Shown: in pieces, positions 25,821 through 34,489 of the stretch | How positions within the stretch are numbered: the stretch's first letter is position 1 | Layout of the letters: every line of letters begins with the position of its first letter | From: Sediminimonas qiaohouensis DSM 21189 | GTDB taxonomy: Bacteria > Pseudomonadota > Alphaproteobacteria > Rhodobacterales > Rhodobacteraceae | NCBI RefSeq assembly: GCF_000423645.1 | Contig: NZ_AUIJ01000018.1 | Coordinates: forward strand, 1-52,131 | DNA: 52,131 nt | Direction of reading: 5' to 3' | Made by a program: the position numbers and the translations under genes | Notes under the pieces: generated by a model | Told to the model about the DNA's origin: nothing | The model's database searches: none | The model's input: only the letters and a program-made list of their open reading frames with translations

Positions 25821-26510
25821 CTAAACCTCAACCCACGCACTCAGATGCCCGATATCGGGCAGCACCATATCGGCCCACGGCGTCAGGTCCTCATGGCCCG
25901 CGGGGCCGGTCAGAACCCCCACCGTCTGCATCCCCGCCGCCCGCCCGGCGATCAAATCGTGGGGGCTGTCCCCCACCATCACCACCCGCCCCGGCCGCAG
26001 CCCCGTGGCCGCCGCGAAAGCCAGCAGCGGCCCCGGCTCCGGCTTGGCCCCGTGGCCGCTATCGAAGCCGGCGATAAACTCGAAATGCGCCGCCACGCCC
26101 GCGCTTTCCAAATGGGCATGGGCGCCAAACTCGGTATCGTTCGTCATCACGCCCAACCGCAGGCCCCGCCCCGTCAGCCCGCTCAGAAACGGCGCCAAGG
26201 GCACCGCCGGCGCCAGCGGCGCGCGCGCCGCGGTGATCATCAGGTACTGCTCGACCTCGTCCACATTCCGCCCCGGAAGGACGGAGCACAGCAGCTCCGC
26301 CGCCTCCCGGTTGGTGCCGGCGATAATCGGGCTTTCGGGATCGAACCGCCGCGTCTCCAGATCATACCGCGCCGCCCCCGCGATCGCACCCGCCAGCGCC
26401 GCATCGCCACCCGACAGCGTCTCGATCACGTCCGCGACCCAGACATCCCAGGTGGCCCGGAAATCGAACAAGGTGCCATCCTTGTCAAACAGAACTCCAT
26501 CCACTTTCAT
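25821..26510 (-). CDS. HAD-superfamily hydrolase, phosphoglycolate phosphatase-like
   Basis: A 229-residue HAD phosphatase. Motif I FDKDGTLFDF near 7-16 has the nucleophile Asp and the following acid. Motif II (MTNDTE), the motif III Lys region and motif IV (VMVGDSPHDLIAGRAAGM) are all present, with an alpha-helical cap domain between I and II, as in Gph. I chose ATG 26510; in-frame ATGs at 26531 and 26525 would add up to seven residues. The natural substrate is uncertain: 2-phosphoglycolate is the family default. Confidence 0.87.
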   Translation of the reverse strand: MKVDGVLFDKDGTLFDFRATWDVWVADVIETLSGGDAALAGAIAGAARYDLETRRFDPESPIIAGTNREAAELLCSVLPGRNVDEVEQYLMITAARAPLAPAVPLAPFLSGLTGRGLRLGVMTNDTEFGAHAHLESAGVAAHFEFIAGFDSGHGAKPEPGPLLAFAAATGLRPGRVVMVGDSPHDLIAGRAAGMQTVGVLTGPAGHEDLTPWADMVLPDIGHLSAWVEV

Positions 26511-26618
26511 CGCCTGCCACTCCATCCGCACCCATTTCCCGAAGCCAGCAAACTGACGTGGCGACAGCCCCTTTGCAAGCGACTTTCAGTTGACTTTGCC
26601 CGCGCAATCCTGTGGCGT

Positions 26619-27080
26619 ATGGTCATGACAACCACGGGTCCATATCGGCTACACGCCTCACTCGGCTATCACCTCTCGCTCGCCGCCCGCCTGCAAGAGC
26701 GCCGGCTTGATGAGCAGCTCAGAACGCTGGGCTTGACCCGAACCAGTTGGTGTATCCTGCTGGCCGTCGGCAACGAGGGGCTGTGCCAGCCCTCGGATAT
26801 CGCCAGTTTCGTCGGCGTGGACCGCACCGCAACCTCGCGCGCGCTCCGGCAGATGGAGGCGCAGGGCCTCCTCGCCCGCAAATCGGGCACCGACGACCGG
26901 CGCACCCGCCGGGTCGAGCTGACGGATCTCGGCCGCGACCGGATCGCCAAGGCCACGCCCTACGCCCGCGAAAACGCCCGCAAGCTCTCCTCCGCCCTGG
27001 CCGAGGGCGAAGAGGCCGAATTGATGCGCCTTCTATGCAAATTGCAGCGCGCCGAGGATGTCGTCCTCAAAACCCTCTAG
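26619..27080 (+). CDS. MarR-family transcriptional regulator
   Basis: A 153-residue winged-helix regulator: the recognition region DIASFVGVDRTATSRALRQMEAQGLLARK and the wing DDRRTRRVELTDLG are typical of MarR. Such dimers respond to small molecules or oxidation and usually repress neighbouring genes. It is divergent from the HAD gene, 108 bp apart. Two ATGs (26619 and 26625) are possible; neither has a good ribosome site. TTGACT at 26590 is a candidate -35 element, which would place the RNA start near the ATG. Confidence 0.9.
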   Translation: MVMTTTGPYRLHASLGYHLSLAARLQERRLDEQLRTLGLTRTSWCILLAVGNEGLCQPSDIASFVGVDRTATSRALRQMEAQGLLARKSGTDDRRTRRVELTDLGRDRIAKATPYARENARKLSSALAEGEEAELMRLLCKLQRAEDVVLKTL

Positions 27081-27095
27081 AGCGCCAATTCACAC

Positions 27096-27380
27096 TCAGG
27101 TCCAGTTCACCTGCGCCCCGCCCGGCAACGCCATCCGCGCGGCCATGGGCCGGTCATATGGCGCCCCGACACTGTCGCAAAACCCCACCACCCAGGCATC
27201 GTCAAGCATCAGGAAATCCAGCACCGACGCCAGGAACGCCGGGTCGCCCGCGTTGCCGCGCAATTCATCTGCCCCGACCCCCGTCGAGCCCATGAAAACC
27301 GGCAGCAATTCCTCGTTCCCCAGCAGCCAGCCAAGCGCTTCAAGCGCAAAGATTTCGGCCTGTTCCACAGAAAGCGTCAT
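27096..27380 (-). CDS. DUF3572 family protein
   Basis: A 94-residue acidic protein found almost only in Alphaproteobacteria. The pattern AEIFALEALGWLLGNEELLPVFMGSTG followed by DFLMLDDAWVVGFCD is characteristic. Function unknown. It converges with the MarR gene (15 bp) and diverges from the GGDEF gene; the 90-bp divergent region holds a TTAACC half-site (about 27407-27412), which resembles a CtrA half-site but is too short to call. Confidence 0.88.
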   Translation of the reverse strand: MTLSVEQAEIFALEALGWLLGNEELLPVFMGSTGVGADELRGNAGDPAFLASVLDFLMLDDAWVVGFCDSVGAPYDRPMAARMALPGGAQVNWT

Positions 27381-27470
27381 ATTTTACCTATTTCAGAAAG
27401 GAATTCTTAACCTATCGCATGAAAATTGGGAGGCACAAGATCGCAGTGACCGAAACGGAGTCCGCGCAAA

Positions 27471-28853
27471 ATGCCCGGGAATGTTCTGATCGTGGACGAC
27501 ATAGCAACCAACAGGATCATCCTGCGGGTCAAGCTGGCCGCGGCATTCTATCAAGTCACCCAGGTGCAAAGCGGTCAGCAGGCGTTGACGTATCTGAAAA
27601 CCCATCAGCCCGACCTCGTCTTCGTCGCCAGCCACCTGCCCGACATGACCGGGCTGGAGCTATGCAGCAAGATCGCGGCGCGCACACTGGGGCGCCGCTT
27701 GCCGATCCTGATGACCGCGCGGCGGATGGATGCGGCCCTGCGTATTGCCGCCCTGCAAGCGGGCGCGGTGGATGTTCTGGCGCTTCCCATCGACGATGTG
27801 ATGTTGCAGGCGCGGTTGCGCGGCCTGATGCGCAGTCGCGATACCACGGAAGAGCAGTATCTGCGCGACGAAACCACCCGGGCCCTGTGTTTTGCCGACG
27901 CCGCGCGCCCCTATGCGCTGGCTGCGCGAATTGCCTTTATCTCGTCGAGCTTCAGCAAGGCAGAGGCGGTGCGAAGCGGCCTTCCCAAACGCTGGCGCGC
28001 AAAGGCATGCTGTCACACGGGCGCAAGCTTCTGGAGTTCGGTTGACGACGGCCCCGCGCCGGATGTCTGCGTGGTGACGATAGATGCGCGCGCGCCCACC
28101 AAGGGGTTGCGCCTGCTGGCCGGGCTGCGGTCCCTGCCGGGCACGCGCCACGCGGCGATCCTTGCGGCGGTGGAAGGGTCAAATCCGCAATGCGGCGCCG
28201 ACGCGCTGGACCTGGGGGCGAACGATCTGATCGATGAAGACGCCGACCGGCAGGAGATGATCCTGCGGTTGGACAGGCTGATCGCGCGAAAGAACATGGC
28301 GGACAGGGTGCGCCAAAGCGTTGAAAGCGGCCTGCGCGCGGCGCTGACCGATCCGCTGACGGGCCTTTACAACCGCCGCTACGCGATGCCGCACCTAGGC
28401 CGGATGGCCGACATCGCCGTCAGCAGCGGGCGCGGCTTCGCCGTCATGGTGGCCGATCTGGACCATTTCAAAACGATCAATGACAGGCATGGCCACGCCG
28501 CCGGCGATGCGGTTTTGATGGAAGTGGCGCAGCGCCTGCGCGACAATGTCAGGCCGAATGACCTGGTGGCCCGGATCGGCGGCGAGGAGTTCCTGATCGC
28601 GATGCCGGACACCGACAAACAGCAGGCGCAGGCAACCGCAAGCCGCCTGTGCCGCGTGGTTGGAACGCGGCCCTTCGCCGCCCCCGGCACCGGCGTGGCA
28701 TTGCCGGTCACCATGTCCGTCGGCGTGGCCGTTGGCCCCCGCACCGCCCCGGGAACGCCGGTCGAGGCGCTGTTGGAACAGGCCGATCGCGCGCTTTACG
28801 GCGCCAAGGCCTGCGGCCGCAACCAGGTCACGCTCAGCCAGACCGCCGCGTGA
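27471..28853 (+). CDS. Two-receiver GGDEF protein, PleD-like diguanylate cyclase
   Basis: A 460-residue protein with PleD layout: receiver domain 1-120, second receiver-like domain about 150-290 and a GGDEF domain about 300-455. The active site GGEEF lies at 370-374 and the inhibitory I-site RPND at 361-364, five residues before it, so c-di-GMP synthesis with product inhibition is expected. In the first receiver the acidic pair D9-D10 is kept, but the phosphoacceptor position (PleD D53) is Ala53 in DLVFVASHLP. The second receiver also lacks an obvious acceptor. Activation by phosphorylation is therefore doubtful. Confidence 0.93.
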   Translation: MPGNVLIVDDIATNRIILRVKLAAAFYQVTQVQSGQQALTYLKTHQPDLVFVASHLPDMTGLELCSKIAARTLGRRLPILMTARRMDAALRIAALQAGAVDVLALPIDDVMLQARLRGLMRSRDTTEEQYLRDETTRALCFADAARPYALAARIAFISSSFSKAEAVRSGLPKRWRAKACCHTGASFWSSVDDGPAPDVCVVTIDARAPTKGLRLLAGLRSLPGTRHAAILAAVEGSNPQCGADALDLGANDLIDEDADRQEMILRLDRLIARKNMADRVRQSVESGLRAALTDPLTGLYNRRYAMPHLGRMADIAVSSGRGFAVMVADLDHFKTINDRHGHAAGDAVLMEVAQRLRDNVRPNDLVARIGGEEFLIAMPDTDKQQAQATASRLCRVVGTRPFAAPGTGVALPVTMSVGVAVGPRTAPGTPVEALLEQADRALYGAKACGRNQVTLSQTAA

Positions 28854-28881
28854 CATTACCGGGCGGGGCAGGCATCGCCGA

Positions 28882-29394
28882 TCAACGCCGCGCCGCCGCG
28901 CCGCCGTTTTCGATCGACAGCACCTCTTGCAGGCGGTCGGCATAGGCCGCGCGCTCCTGCGGGGTCATCCGGGCAAGGCGGTCCTGCATGAACCGCTGGC
29001 CCAGCTTTTGCCGCGCAAGCCCGGCCTGCATCTGGCGCGTCATGATCTCTTGCACCTGTTGCGGATCATAGGGCTTGGCCCGCAGGGCGCGCAGCATCGC
29101 ATCGAAATCCGCGCGCATCCGCTCTGCACGCCGGGCGCGCGTCTCGGGCTTTCGCTCGGCGTGCATGGCCCGCCAGATCGCGCGCCGGTCCTCGCGGCTC
29201 AGGGCGCGCACATAGGCGCTGCCGGGGCGCTCAGTAGCCATTGAGTGCGGGCGCGCGCCCCCCCATGGACCGTGGCGCAGCACCGCGCCCGCCACCATGC
29301 CCGCCACCGCCAGGTTCACGGCAAGCGACACCACCAGCGCGGCTTTCATCCAGCGCGGCGCGCCCCGCTTTGGGCCATTCTCGGCGTCAGACAT
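28882..29394 (-). CDS. Periplasmic metal-sensor-like protein (CpxP/ZraP-type)
   Basis: A 170-residue membrane-anchored protein: cytoplasmic start, one hydrophobic helix at about 15-38, then a helical, Arg- and Met-rich periplasmic part with two LTPQ-like turns (RMTPQERAAYADRL). This suits the heavy-metal-resistance/CpxP-like family of chaperone or sensor proteins. It overlaps the stop of the preceding gene by 8 bp and forms the end of the sigma operon, so it may tune the sigma/anti-sigma pair. Confidence 0.75.
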   Translation of the reverse strand: MSDAENGPKRGAPRWMKAALVVSLAVNLAVAGMVAGAVLRHGPWGGARPHSMATERPGSAYVRALSREDRRAIWRAMHAERKPETRARRAERMRADFDAMLRALRAKPYDPQQVQEIMTRQMQAGLARQKLGQRFMQDRLARMTPQERAAYADRLQEVLSIENGGAAARR

Positions 29395-29788
29395 CGTTCA
29401 ATCCTTCCTCGTCCACCAATCCCTCGTCGAGCGCGAAATCCGGCATCAGATCCACCACATAGGCCTGTTTCCCACCGCCCAGAACCTCGGCGCCGAATGT
29501 GCCGAGCGCGGCAGGCGGGTACGCGCCCAGCCACACCCCCGCCAGCGTCGCCGCCGCCAGGCTCGCGCCCGCGGGCCAGCCGCCAATCGCCGCCAATGCG
29601 CGCGCCCATGTGAGCCGGCCCCGCGCCCGGCGCGGCTGCGCGGCAGCGGCCGCTGCGCCCTGCTCCTGCGCGGCGCGGGCATCGTCAAGCACGCGCGCCA
29701 TCAACGCGTCCGATGGGGCCGGCGATTGCTTGCGGGCCGCCTCGAAATAGGCCTCCAGCCCGGTCTTGTCGTCGTCATGTTCAGTCAT
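29387..29788 (-). CDS. Probable membrane anti-sigma factor
   Basis: A 133-residue protein with an acidic helical cytoplasmic part (about 1-55), a single weakly hydrophobic segment (about 65-90) and a short acidic outer tail. It starts within the 3' end of the sigma factor gene (8-bp overlap), the usual place for an anti-sigma factor. No HxxxCxxC zinc motif is present, so it is not a ZAS-type anti-sigma. ATG 29788 preferred over TTG 29794. Function is inferred from order and topology, not from recognised homology. Confidence 0.6.
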   Translation of the reverse strand: MTEHDDDKTGLEAYFEAARKQSPAPSDALMARVLDDARAAQEQGAAAAAAQPRRARGRLTWARALAAIGGWPAGASLAAATLAGVWLGAYPPAALGTFGAEVLGGGKQAYVVDLMPDFALDEGLVDEEGLNDV

Positions 29789-30368
29789 CGCCAAACCCCA
29801 ATTCCGCGCGCCTGCCGGCCAAGGCCGCGCTTAGCGCTCTCTTGCCCCGGGCGGTTAGACTTTCGACCGCCTCGGTGCTGATGTCCATGATCCCGGCAAT
29901 CTCGGGATTGCCCAGACCCTCGATATGACGCAGCACCACCGCCTGCCGCTGCCGATCCGGCAAGGCCGCCAGCGCCGCGTGCAATGCCGCCACCCGCTGG
30001 CGGTCCTCGATCCCGCTCAACGCACCGGGCGCCTCATCCGGCGGCTCGGCCACGTCGTCCAGGGCCACCGCCCGCGCCTTGCGCTGCCGGTCCATGCATA
30101 GGTTCGCCACCACGCGGTATAGCCACGTCGTCACCCGCGCCTCGCCCTGCCGCCACTCGGGTGCGATGCGCCACAGGCGCAGCATCGCCTCCTGCGCGAC
30201 ATCCTCCGCCTCGGCCCGGTCCCCGCCCAGAAGGCGCAGCGCATGGCCGTACACCACCGGCGTAAGCCGCTGCGTCAGCACGCGCGCCGCGTCGGCATCA
30301 CCGCCGGCAAACAGGATCAGCAGGGCATCATCGGACACCTCGCCAAGGGCATCAAAGGGCATATCCAT
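29781..30368 (-). CDS. ECF-type RNA polymerase sigma factor
   Basis: A 195-residue sigma-70 family factor with only regions 2 and 4. Region 2 shows AEDVAQEAMLRLWR and the -10-recognising stretch TWLYRVVANLCMDRQRK; region 4 shows LPDRQRQAVVLRHIEGLGNPEIAGIM followed by a helix-turn-helix. ATG 30368 begins a normal N-terminus; the frame extends upstream through the promoter. The next gene overlaps its stop, and an EF-hand gene lies upstream on the same strand. The signal is unknown; metal or envelope stress is suggested by the neighbours. Confidence 0.92.
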   Translation of the reverse strand: MDMPFDALGEVSDDALLILFAGGDADAARVLTQRLTPVVYGHALRLLGGDRAEAEDVAQEAMLRLWRIAPEWRQGEARVTTWLYRVVANLCMDRQRKARAVALDDVAEPPDEAPGALSGIEDRQRVAALHAALAALPDRQRQAVVLRHIEGLGNPEIAGIMDISTEAVESLTARGKRALSAALAGRRAELGFGDD

Positions 30369-30465
30369 CGTCCTTTTGCCGTATCCTTTCGCCGCGGGGC
30401 TGGCAATCGTGCTGCGTGCGCCCCCGGCCCGCGCGCGTTTGCGGCTCGGCCGGGGGCAAGGGGCG

Positions 30466-30990
30466 TCACCGGTCGCAGCCGCTCCACATGCCGCCGCCCG
30501 TCTTGCTGCCCATGCCGTGGTGACCCTTGCCACCATAGCCGCCGCGCGACATCGGGGCGCTGTCGAACTCTTCCTTGGAAATGGCCCCGTCGCCGTCAGT
30601 GTCGAACCGGGCCATCATCCGCCCCTCGGGGGTGGGCGGCCCCATCTCGTCCGCCGACAAGACGCCGTCGCCATCGGCGTCGCGCGCCGTGATCATGCGT
30701 TCCGCGCGGGCCTGCATGCGGGCCTGCATCCGCTCGGCCATCTGCGCGGTCACTTCCTCGGCGCTCAGGGTGCCGTCGCCGTCGGTGTCGGCCTTGGCAA
30801 AGCGCGCCTTGATGCCGGCGGTGATCTCGTCGCGGGTGACGCTGCCATCGCCGTTCGCGTCGATCTCGTCGAACTGCATCATCGGCGCGTGTGCCCCCTT
30901 CATCGTGCCATACCCTTGCCCGGCGGCCCAAACGGCGGTGCCACCAAGGGCCAGTGCGGCAATCGCGGTCAGTGTCAGTGCGCGTGTCAT
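30466..30990 (-). CDS. Exported four-EF-hand calcium-binding protein
   Basis: A 174-residue protein with a signal peptide (about 1-23) and four EF-hand loops starting at D44 (DANGDGSVTRDE), D68, D104 and D130, each with the full set of acidic ligands. It ends in a Gly/His/Ser-rich tail (GGYGGKGHHGMGSKTGGG). It probably buffers or senses Ca2+ in the periplasm. AGGAGAT precedes the ATG. It lies 97 bp upstream of the sigma factor on the same strand and may share its regulation. Confidence 0.9.
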   Translation of the reverse strand: MTRALTLTAIAALALGGTAVWAAGQGYGTMKGAHAPMMQFDEIDANGDGSVTRDEITAGIKARFAKADTDGDGTLSAEEVTAQMAERMQARMQARAERMITARDADGDGVLSADEMGPPTPEGRMMARFDTDGDGAISKEEFDSAPMSRGGYGGKGHHGMGSKTGGGMWSGCDR

Positions 30991-31240
30991 CTGCGTTATC
31001 TCCTGTAATTTCATCGTCCGGCCCGCGGCGCGGACCCAAGCCCCTGATCGGTGGCTTGTGAAGGGTTAAACGCGGCAGGCCGGGGTTTCCGTCGCACGCC
31101 GTGCCACACGCTCACGCATCCGTGATCGGCCCCGCGCCCGCCGCGCCTCGCGACATCACGACGCAAGACAGCGCAGGGGGGTTTCTCTCGGGGCTGATTT
31201 GGCCGATAACGTGGCCCTGCACATGTTAAGAGGCCCCGAC

Positions 31241-31630
31241 ATGACCGATCAACAGCACGATGCGCAAACGCGTGCCGTCAAACCCGCGATGTGGAACGGC
31301 TGGCGCCGTAAATGCCCCAACTGCGGCAATGGCCCCCTTCTAAGCGGATACCTGAGCGTGCGCGACACCTGCCCCGTGTGCCGCGAGGAACTGCACCATC
31401 AACGCGCAGATGATGGCCCCGCGTACCTTACGATCCTGATCGTGGGACACCTGATGGCGCCGCTCCTGCTGATCGTGTTCGAGGCGTGGCGCCCCGAGCC
31501 GATGGTCCTCTTTACCATCTTCGCTATTGGCACGGTTGCGCTGTCGCTTTACCTTTTGCCGCGACTGAAAGGGGCGATGATCGGGTTGCAATGGGCCAAG
31601 CGCATGCACGGGTTCGCAAATTCCGCATGA
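31241..31630 (+). CDS. DUF983 membrane protein
   Basis: A 129-residue protein with an N-terminal zinc-ribbon-like pair CPNCG and CPVC (about 27-54), followed by two membrane helices. This is the DUF983 family, common in Alphaproteobacteria near haem-copper oxidase or Nudix genes; function unknown. The ATG at 31241 follows AAGAGG; an in-frame ATG at 31223 is possible. It is followed by the Nudix gene, 22 bp later. Confidence 0.85.
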   Translation: MTDQQHDAQTRAVKPAMWNGWRRKCPNCGNGPLLSGYLSVRDTCPVCREELHHQRADDGPAYLTILIVGHLMAPLLLIVFEAWRPEPMVLFTIFAIGTVALSLYLLPRLKGAMIGLQWAKRMHGFANSA

Positions 31631-31652
31631 GCCCGGTATCGCAGAGGCCCCG

Positions 31653-32348
31653 ATGACACCTGACAAAAGCGCCATCCGCAACGCCGCCACGGTGATCGTC
31701 CTGCGCGACCGGATGCGCGATCCGCATGTCCTGATGGGGCAGCGCGGCGCGGGCGCCGCGTTCATGCCCAACAAGTTCGTCTTTCCCGGCGGCGCGGTGG
31801 ATGCGGGCGACACCGACGTGCCGCTGGCCACGCCCCTGCCGCAGGTGTGCCGCGATCGCCTGGCCGAGGCATCGGCGCCCGACCTGGCGCATGCCCTGGC
31901 CTGCGCCGCGATCCGCGAGCTGTGGGAGGAAACGGGCCTGGTGCTGGGAACGCCCGGCGAATGGTCCGCGCCCCCGCCCGAGGATTGGCGCAGCTTTGCC
32001 GCCACCGGCCATTTGCCCGCCGCACATCCCCTGCAGTTCGTGTTCCGCGCGATCACCCCGCCGGGGCGTCCGCGCCGGTTCGACGCGCGGTTTTTCCTGG
32101 TGGACGCCGATGAAGTGGCCAGCGACCTCGATGATTTCGATGCCGCCTGCGATGAGCTTTCGCACCTGCAATGGATCGCCCTGCCCCGCGTGCGCGAGTT
32201 CGATCTGCCGTTCATCACCGAAGTGGTCCTGGCCGAGGTCGCCGCGCGCGCCCATGACCCGCGCCCGCCCGAAAACGTGCCGTTCTTTCGCAACGACGAC
32301 GAAGAAAGCCTGTTCTTGCGCCTCAAGGGCTATCGCCCCACCGACTGA
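31653..32348 (+). CDS. NUDIX hydrolase
   Basis: A 231-residue Nudix protein cleaving a nucleoside diphosphate linked to another moiety. The Nudix box is FPGGAVD... AAIRELWEETGLVLG, with an enlarged loop between the Gly and the REXXEE parts (about 50-95). This is seen in the larger NUDT19-like/CoA-type branch, so CoA derivatives are a possible substrate. It is probably co-transcribed with the DUF983 gene and convergent with the EamA transporter. Confidence 0.88.
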   Translation: MTPDKSAIRNAATVIVLRDRMRDPHVLMGQRGAGAAFMPNKFVFPGGAVDAGDTDVPLATPLPQVCRDRLAEASAPDLAHALACAAIRELWEETGLVLGTPGEWSAPPPEDWRSFAATGHLPAAHPLQFVFRAITPPGRPRRFDARFFLVDADEVASDLDDFDAACDELSHLQWIALPRVREFDLPFITEVVLAEVAARAHDPRPPENVPFFRNDDEESLFLRLKGYRPTD

Positions 32349-32358
32349 TCCCCGCGCC

Positions 32359-33252
32359 TTAGCCCAGCCAAACCAGCGCGACGATGCTGCCGGTCAAAAG
32401 GGCGATGCCGACCGCCTCGCGCGGTGTCACCCGTTCGCGGAATATCAGCATTGAGGCGATAAGCGAAAAGATCACTTCGACCTGCCCCACGGCAAAGACC
32501 AGCGCGGCGTTTTGTAGCGTGAACGCGGTGAACCAGCACAGGCTGCCCGCCAGCCCCGCCAACCCGATCCAGACCGCGCCGCGCCACGCGCTCGCCACCC
32601 GCGCCAACTGCCCCGGCTCGCGCCACATCAGCCAGGCCGACATCGCAACCGTCTGCGACAGCGTCACCGCCGCCAGCGTCAGCACCGCGCGCAGCAGCGC
32701 GTCGTCGCTGTCCACCTGCAAGGTCGCGCCGCGGTAGCACACCGCCGACACCGCAAACAGCGCCCCCGACAACAGGCCAAGACCCGCGCTTGGGTTCAAT
32801 AGCTTGCGCAGGCGCCCGCCGGTGCCCGATGGCAGCTCCGACAGGGCCAGCACCCCGATAAGGCCCAGCACGATCGCGCCGACCGCCGGCGCCGACACCC
32901 GGTCGCCCAACACCAGCAACCCCACGAGGGCGGTTTGCACGACCTCGGTTTTCTTGAGGGTGATCCCGACCGCGAAGTTGCGCCGCGCAAAAAGAGCCAC
33001 GACGCACCACGTCGCCCCGATCTGCGCGCCGCCCCCGATCAGCGCATAGGCCCAGAACCCCGGCCCCAGCGCTGGCATCGCCGCGCCGCCAAGCGCCAGC
33101 ACCGCCAGCCCCGCCACAAAGGGCGCCGAGTAGACGAACCGCGCAAACGTCGCGCCGCCCGCCGACAGCGCCCCCATGCTCAACCGCTTTTGCAGGACAA
33201 AGCGCAGCGTCTGGAACGCGGCAGCCGCGATAGATAGGAAAATCCAAGCCAT
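32359..33252 (-). CDS. EamA-family DMT transporter
   Basis: A 297-residue membrane protein with ten hydrophobic segments in two repeated halves of five, as in drug/metabolite exporters. The end of the second half (FAVGQVEVIFSLIASMLIFRERVTPREAVGIALLTGSI) has the usual EamA pattern. Substrate unknown. It is 10 bp from the convergent Nudix gene and 21 bp after the desaturase gene on the same strand, which suggests a shared transcript. Confidence 0.88.
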   Translation of the reverse strand: MAWIFLSIAAAAFQTLRFVLQKRLSMGALSAGGATFARFVYSAPFVAGLAVLALGGAAMPALGPGFWAYALIGGGAQIGATWCVVALFARRNFAVGITLKKTEVVQTALVGLLVLGDRVSAPAVGAIVLGLIGVLALSELPSGTGGRLRKLLNPSAGLGLLSGALFAVSAVCYRGATLQVDSDDALLRAVLTLAAVTLSQTVAMSAWLMWREPGQLARVASAWRGAVWIGLAGLAGSLCWFTAFTLQNAALVFAVGQVEVIFSLIASMLIFRERVTPREAVGIALLTGSIVALVWLG

Positions 33253-33273
33253 GGGCGCGCTTATCGCGCCAAA

Positions 33274-34182
33274 TCAGCGCCTGCGCCAGAGCGGATGCGG
33301 CACCGGGTCCTTGGACCGCCAGAAATAGCGCCGGAACACCTCGCCGTAGGACCGATAGGCGTACCCCTCGTTGCGCGACAGGTAGCGCGCCCGGTTCCCG
33401 AAATAGAGCGCGGGCAAACGATACCACGGCACTCGCGGATGCATGTGGTGGACCACGTGCAGGTTGTTGTTGAGAAAAATCAGCGCCAGCGGCCCGCGAT
33501 CCTCGATGATCACGGTGCGGCCGCGCGCGCGCTCATGCGCCTGGTGCTCAAGGAAGGTGCGGATCTTCAGGATCGACAAGCCCCCATAAGCGCCCAGGAC
33601 ATAGGCCCAGACCGGCATCTGCGCCACTGCCCACAGCCACCACAGCACCGGCAGCAGCGCCGGAATATGCCACAGCCATCCCGCCAGCACCCGCCGGTCG
33701 CCCGCGCGGATCGCCCGCCAGTCCGACGCCATGAACGCGACCTGCCCCACCAGCGGCCCCAGCAGCAACCGACCCGCCAGCGTGTTGTTGACCGCCAGTA
33801 CCGCCTGCATGGGCCGGCGCAGCCCGGCCCACACCTCGGGGTCAAGGTAGTTGCTTTCGGGGTCATCATAGGGGTCCGTCAGGATCGCATCGACATGATG
33901 CGCCAGGTGCGTGTCGCGAAACCGCAGGTACGGCACGAACAGCGTCAGCGCGGGAAACACCAGCGCCGCGTTCAACCGCTGTGACCCGAACGGGTGCCCG
34001 TGGATCACCTCGTGGCTAAGCGAGGAATGCAGCGCCACCGCCACCATCGTGAGCGCGATACCGATCGGCAGGAACCACGCCGCCACCCACGTCGTGGCCA
34101 GCGCCCACAAGCCATAGCACAGCACCAATAGGCCCAATGTGGGCCATTCGATCCCCCTGGGCGTGCGCCGGGGATCAGCCAT
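33274..34182 (-). CDS. Fatty acid desaturase family protein
   Basis: A 302-residue membrane di-iron enzyme that inserts double bonds or hydroxyls into lipids. Histidine boxes are visible: HSSLSHEVIHGH (about 52-63), HLAHH (about 92-96) and HVVHHMH (about 248-254), with hydrophobic pairs between. It could also be a carotenoid hydroxylase or ketolase type, since these share the boxes. ATG 34182 overlaps the DUF2061 stop by 8 bp; a TTG at 34200 is a less likely start. Confidence 0.87.
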   Translation of the reverse strand: MADPRRTPRGIEWPTLGLLVLCYGLWALATTWVAAWFLPIGIALTMVAVALHSSLSHEVIHGHPFGSQRLNAALVFPALTLFVPYLRFRDTHLAHHVDAILTDPYDDPESNYLDPEVWAGLRRPMQAVLAVNNTLAGRLLLGPLVGQVAFMASDWRAIRAGDRRVLAGWLWHIPALLPVLWWLWAVAQMPVWAYVLGAYGGLSILKIRTFLEHQAHERARGRTVIIEDRGPLALIFLNNNLHVVHHMHPRVPWYRLPALYFGNRARYLSRNEGYAYRSYGEVFRRYFWRSKDPVPHPLWRRR

Positions 34183-34381
34183 GCCAGCGTCCCCAGTCAA
34201 TCCGCGTCCAGACCCGCTCGTAGATCACGTACATGGTTAGCCCGACGCCGGTGTTGACCACCGCCATGGCCCCCCCGACAGCCGCCGATCCGGTCAGAAT
34301 GAGCCCCACGAGGCCCATCGTGATCAAACCGATGGCGTTCCATACAAGGGCTTTCACAAGCGTACGCGCTCGCGTTTCCAT
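34175..34381 (-). CDS. DUF2061 small membrane protein
   Basis: A 68-residue protein with two membrane helices and the family pattern RTLVKALVWNAIGLITM and YVIYERVWTRIDWG. Function unknown. It is translationally coupled to the following desaturase by an 8-bp overlap, which suggests the two act together at the membrane. Confidence 0.88.
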   Translation of the reverse strand: METRARTLVKALVWNAIGLITMGLVGLILTGSAAVGGAMAVVNTGVGLTMYVIYERVWTRIDWGRWHG

Positions 34382-34472
34382 GACACCTCCAATTTGCTTT
34401 GGGTCACGGAAACGATACCCCCGACCTGCACCGCGCGTGAATTCTGAAAATGATTAACAATTCTCTGCAAAC

Positions 34473-34486
34473 GTGATATTTATCAC
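34473..34486. promoter_or_regulatory. 14-bp palindrome next to the XRE regulator start
   Basis: GTGATA-TT-TATCAC is perfectly symmetrical and ends three bases before the ATG at 34490, where the ribosome site would be. It lies in the divergent region shared with the DUF2061-desaturase genes. A dimeric helix-turn-helix protein bound here would block its own synthesis, so it is a candidate autoregulatory operator. Confidence 0.45.
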
Positions 34487-34489
34487 CAT

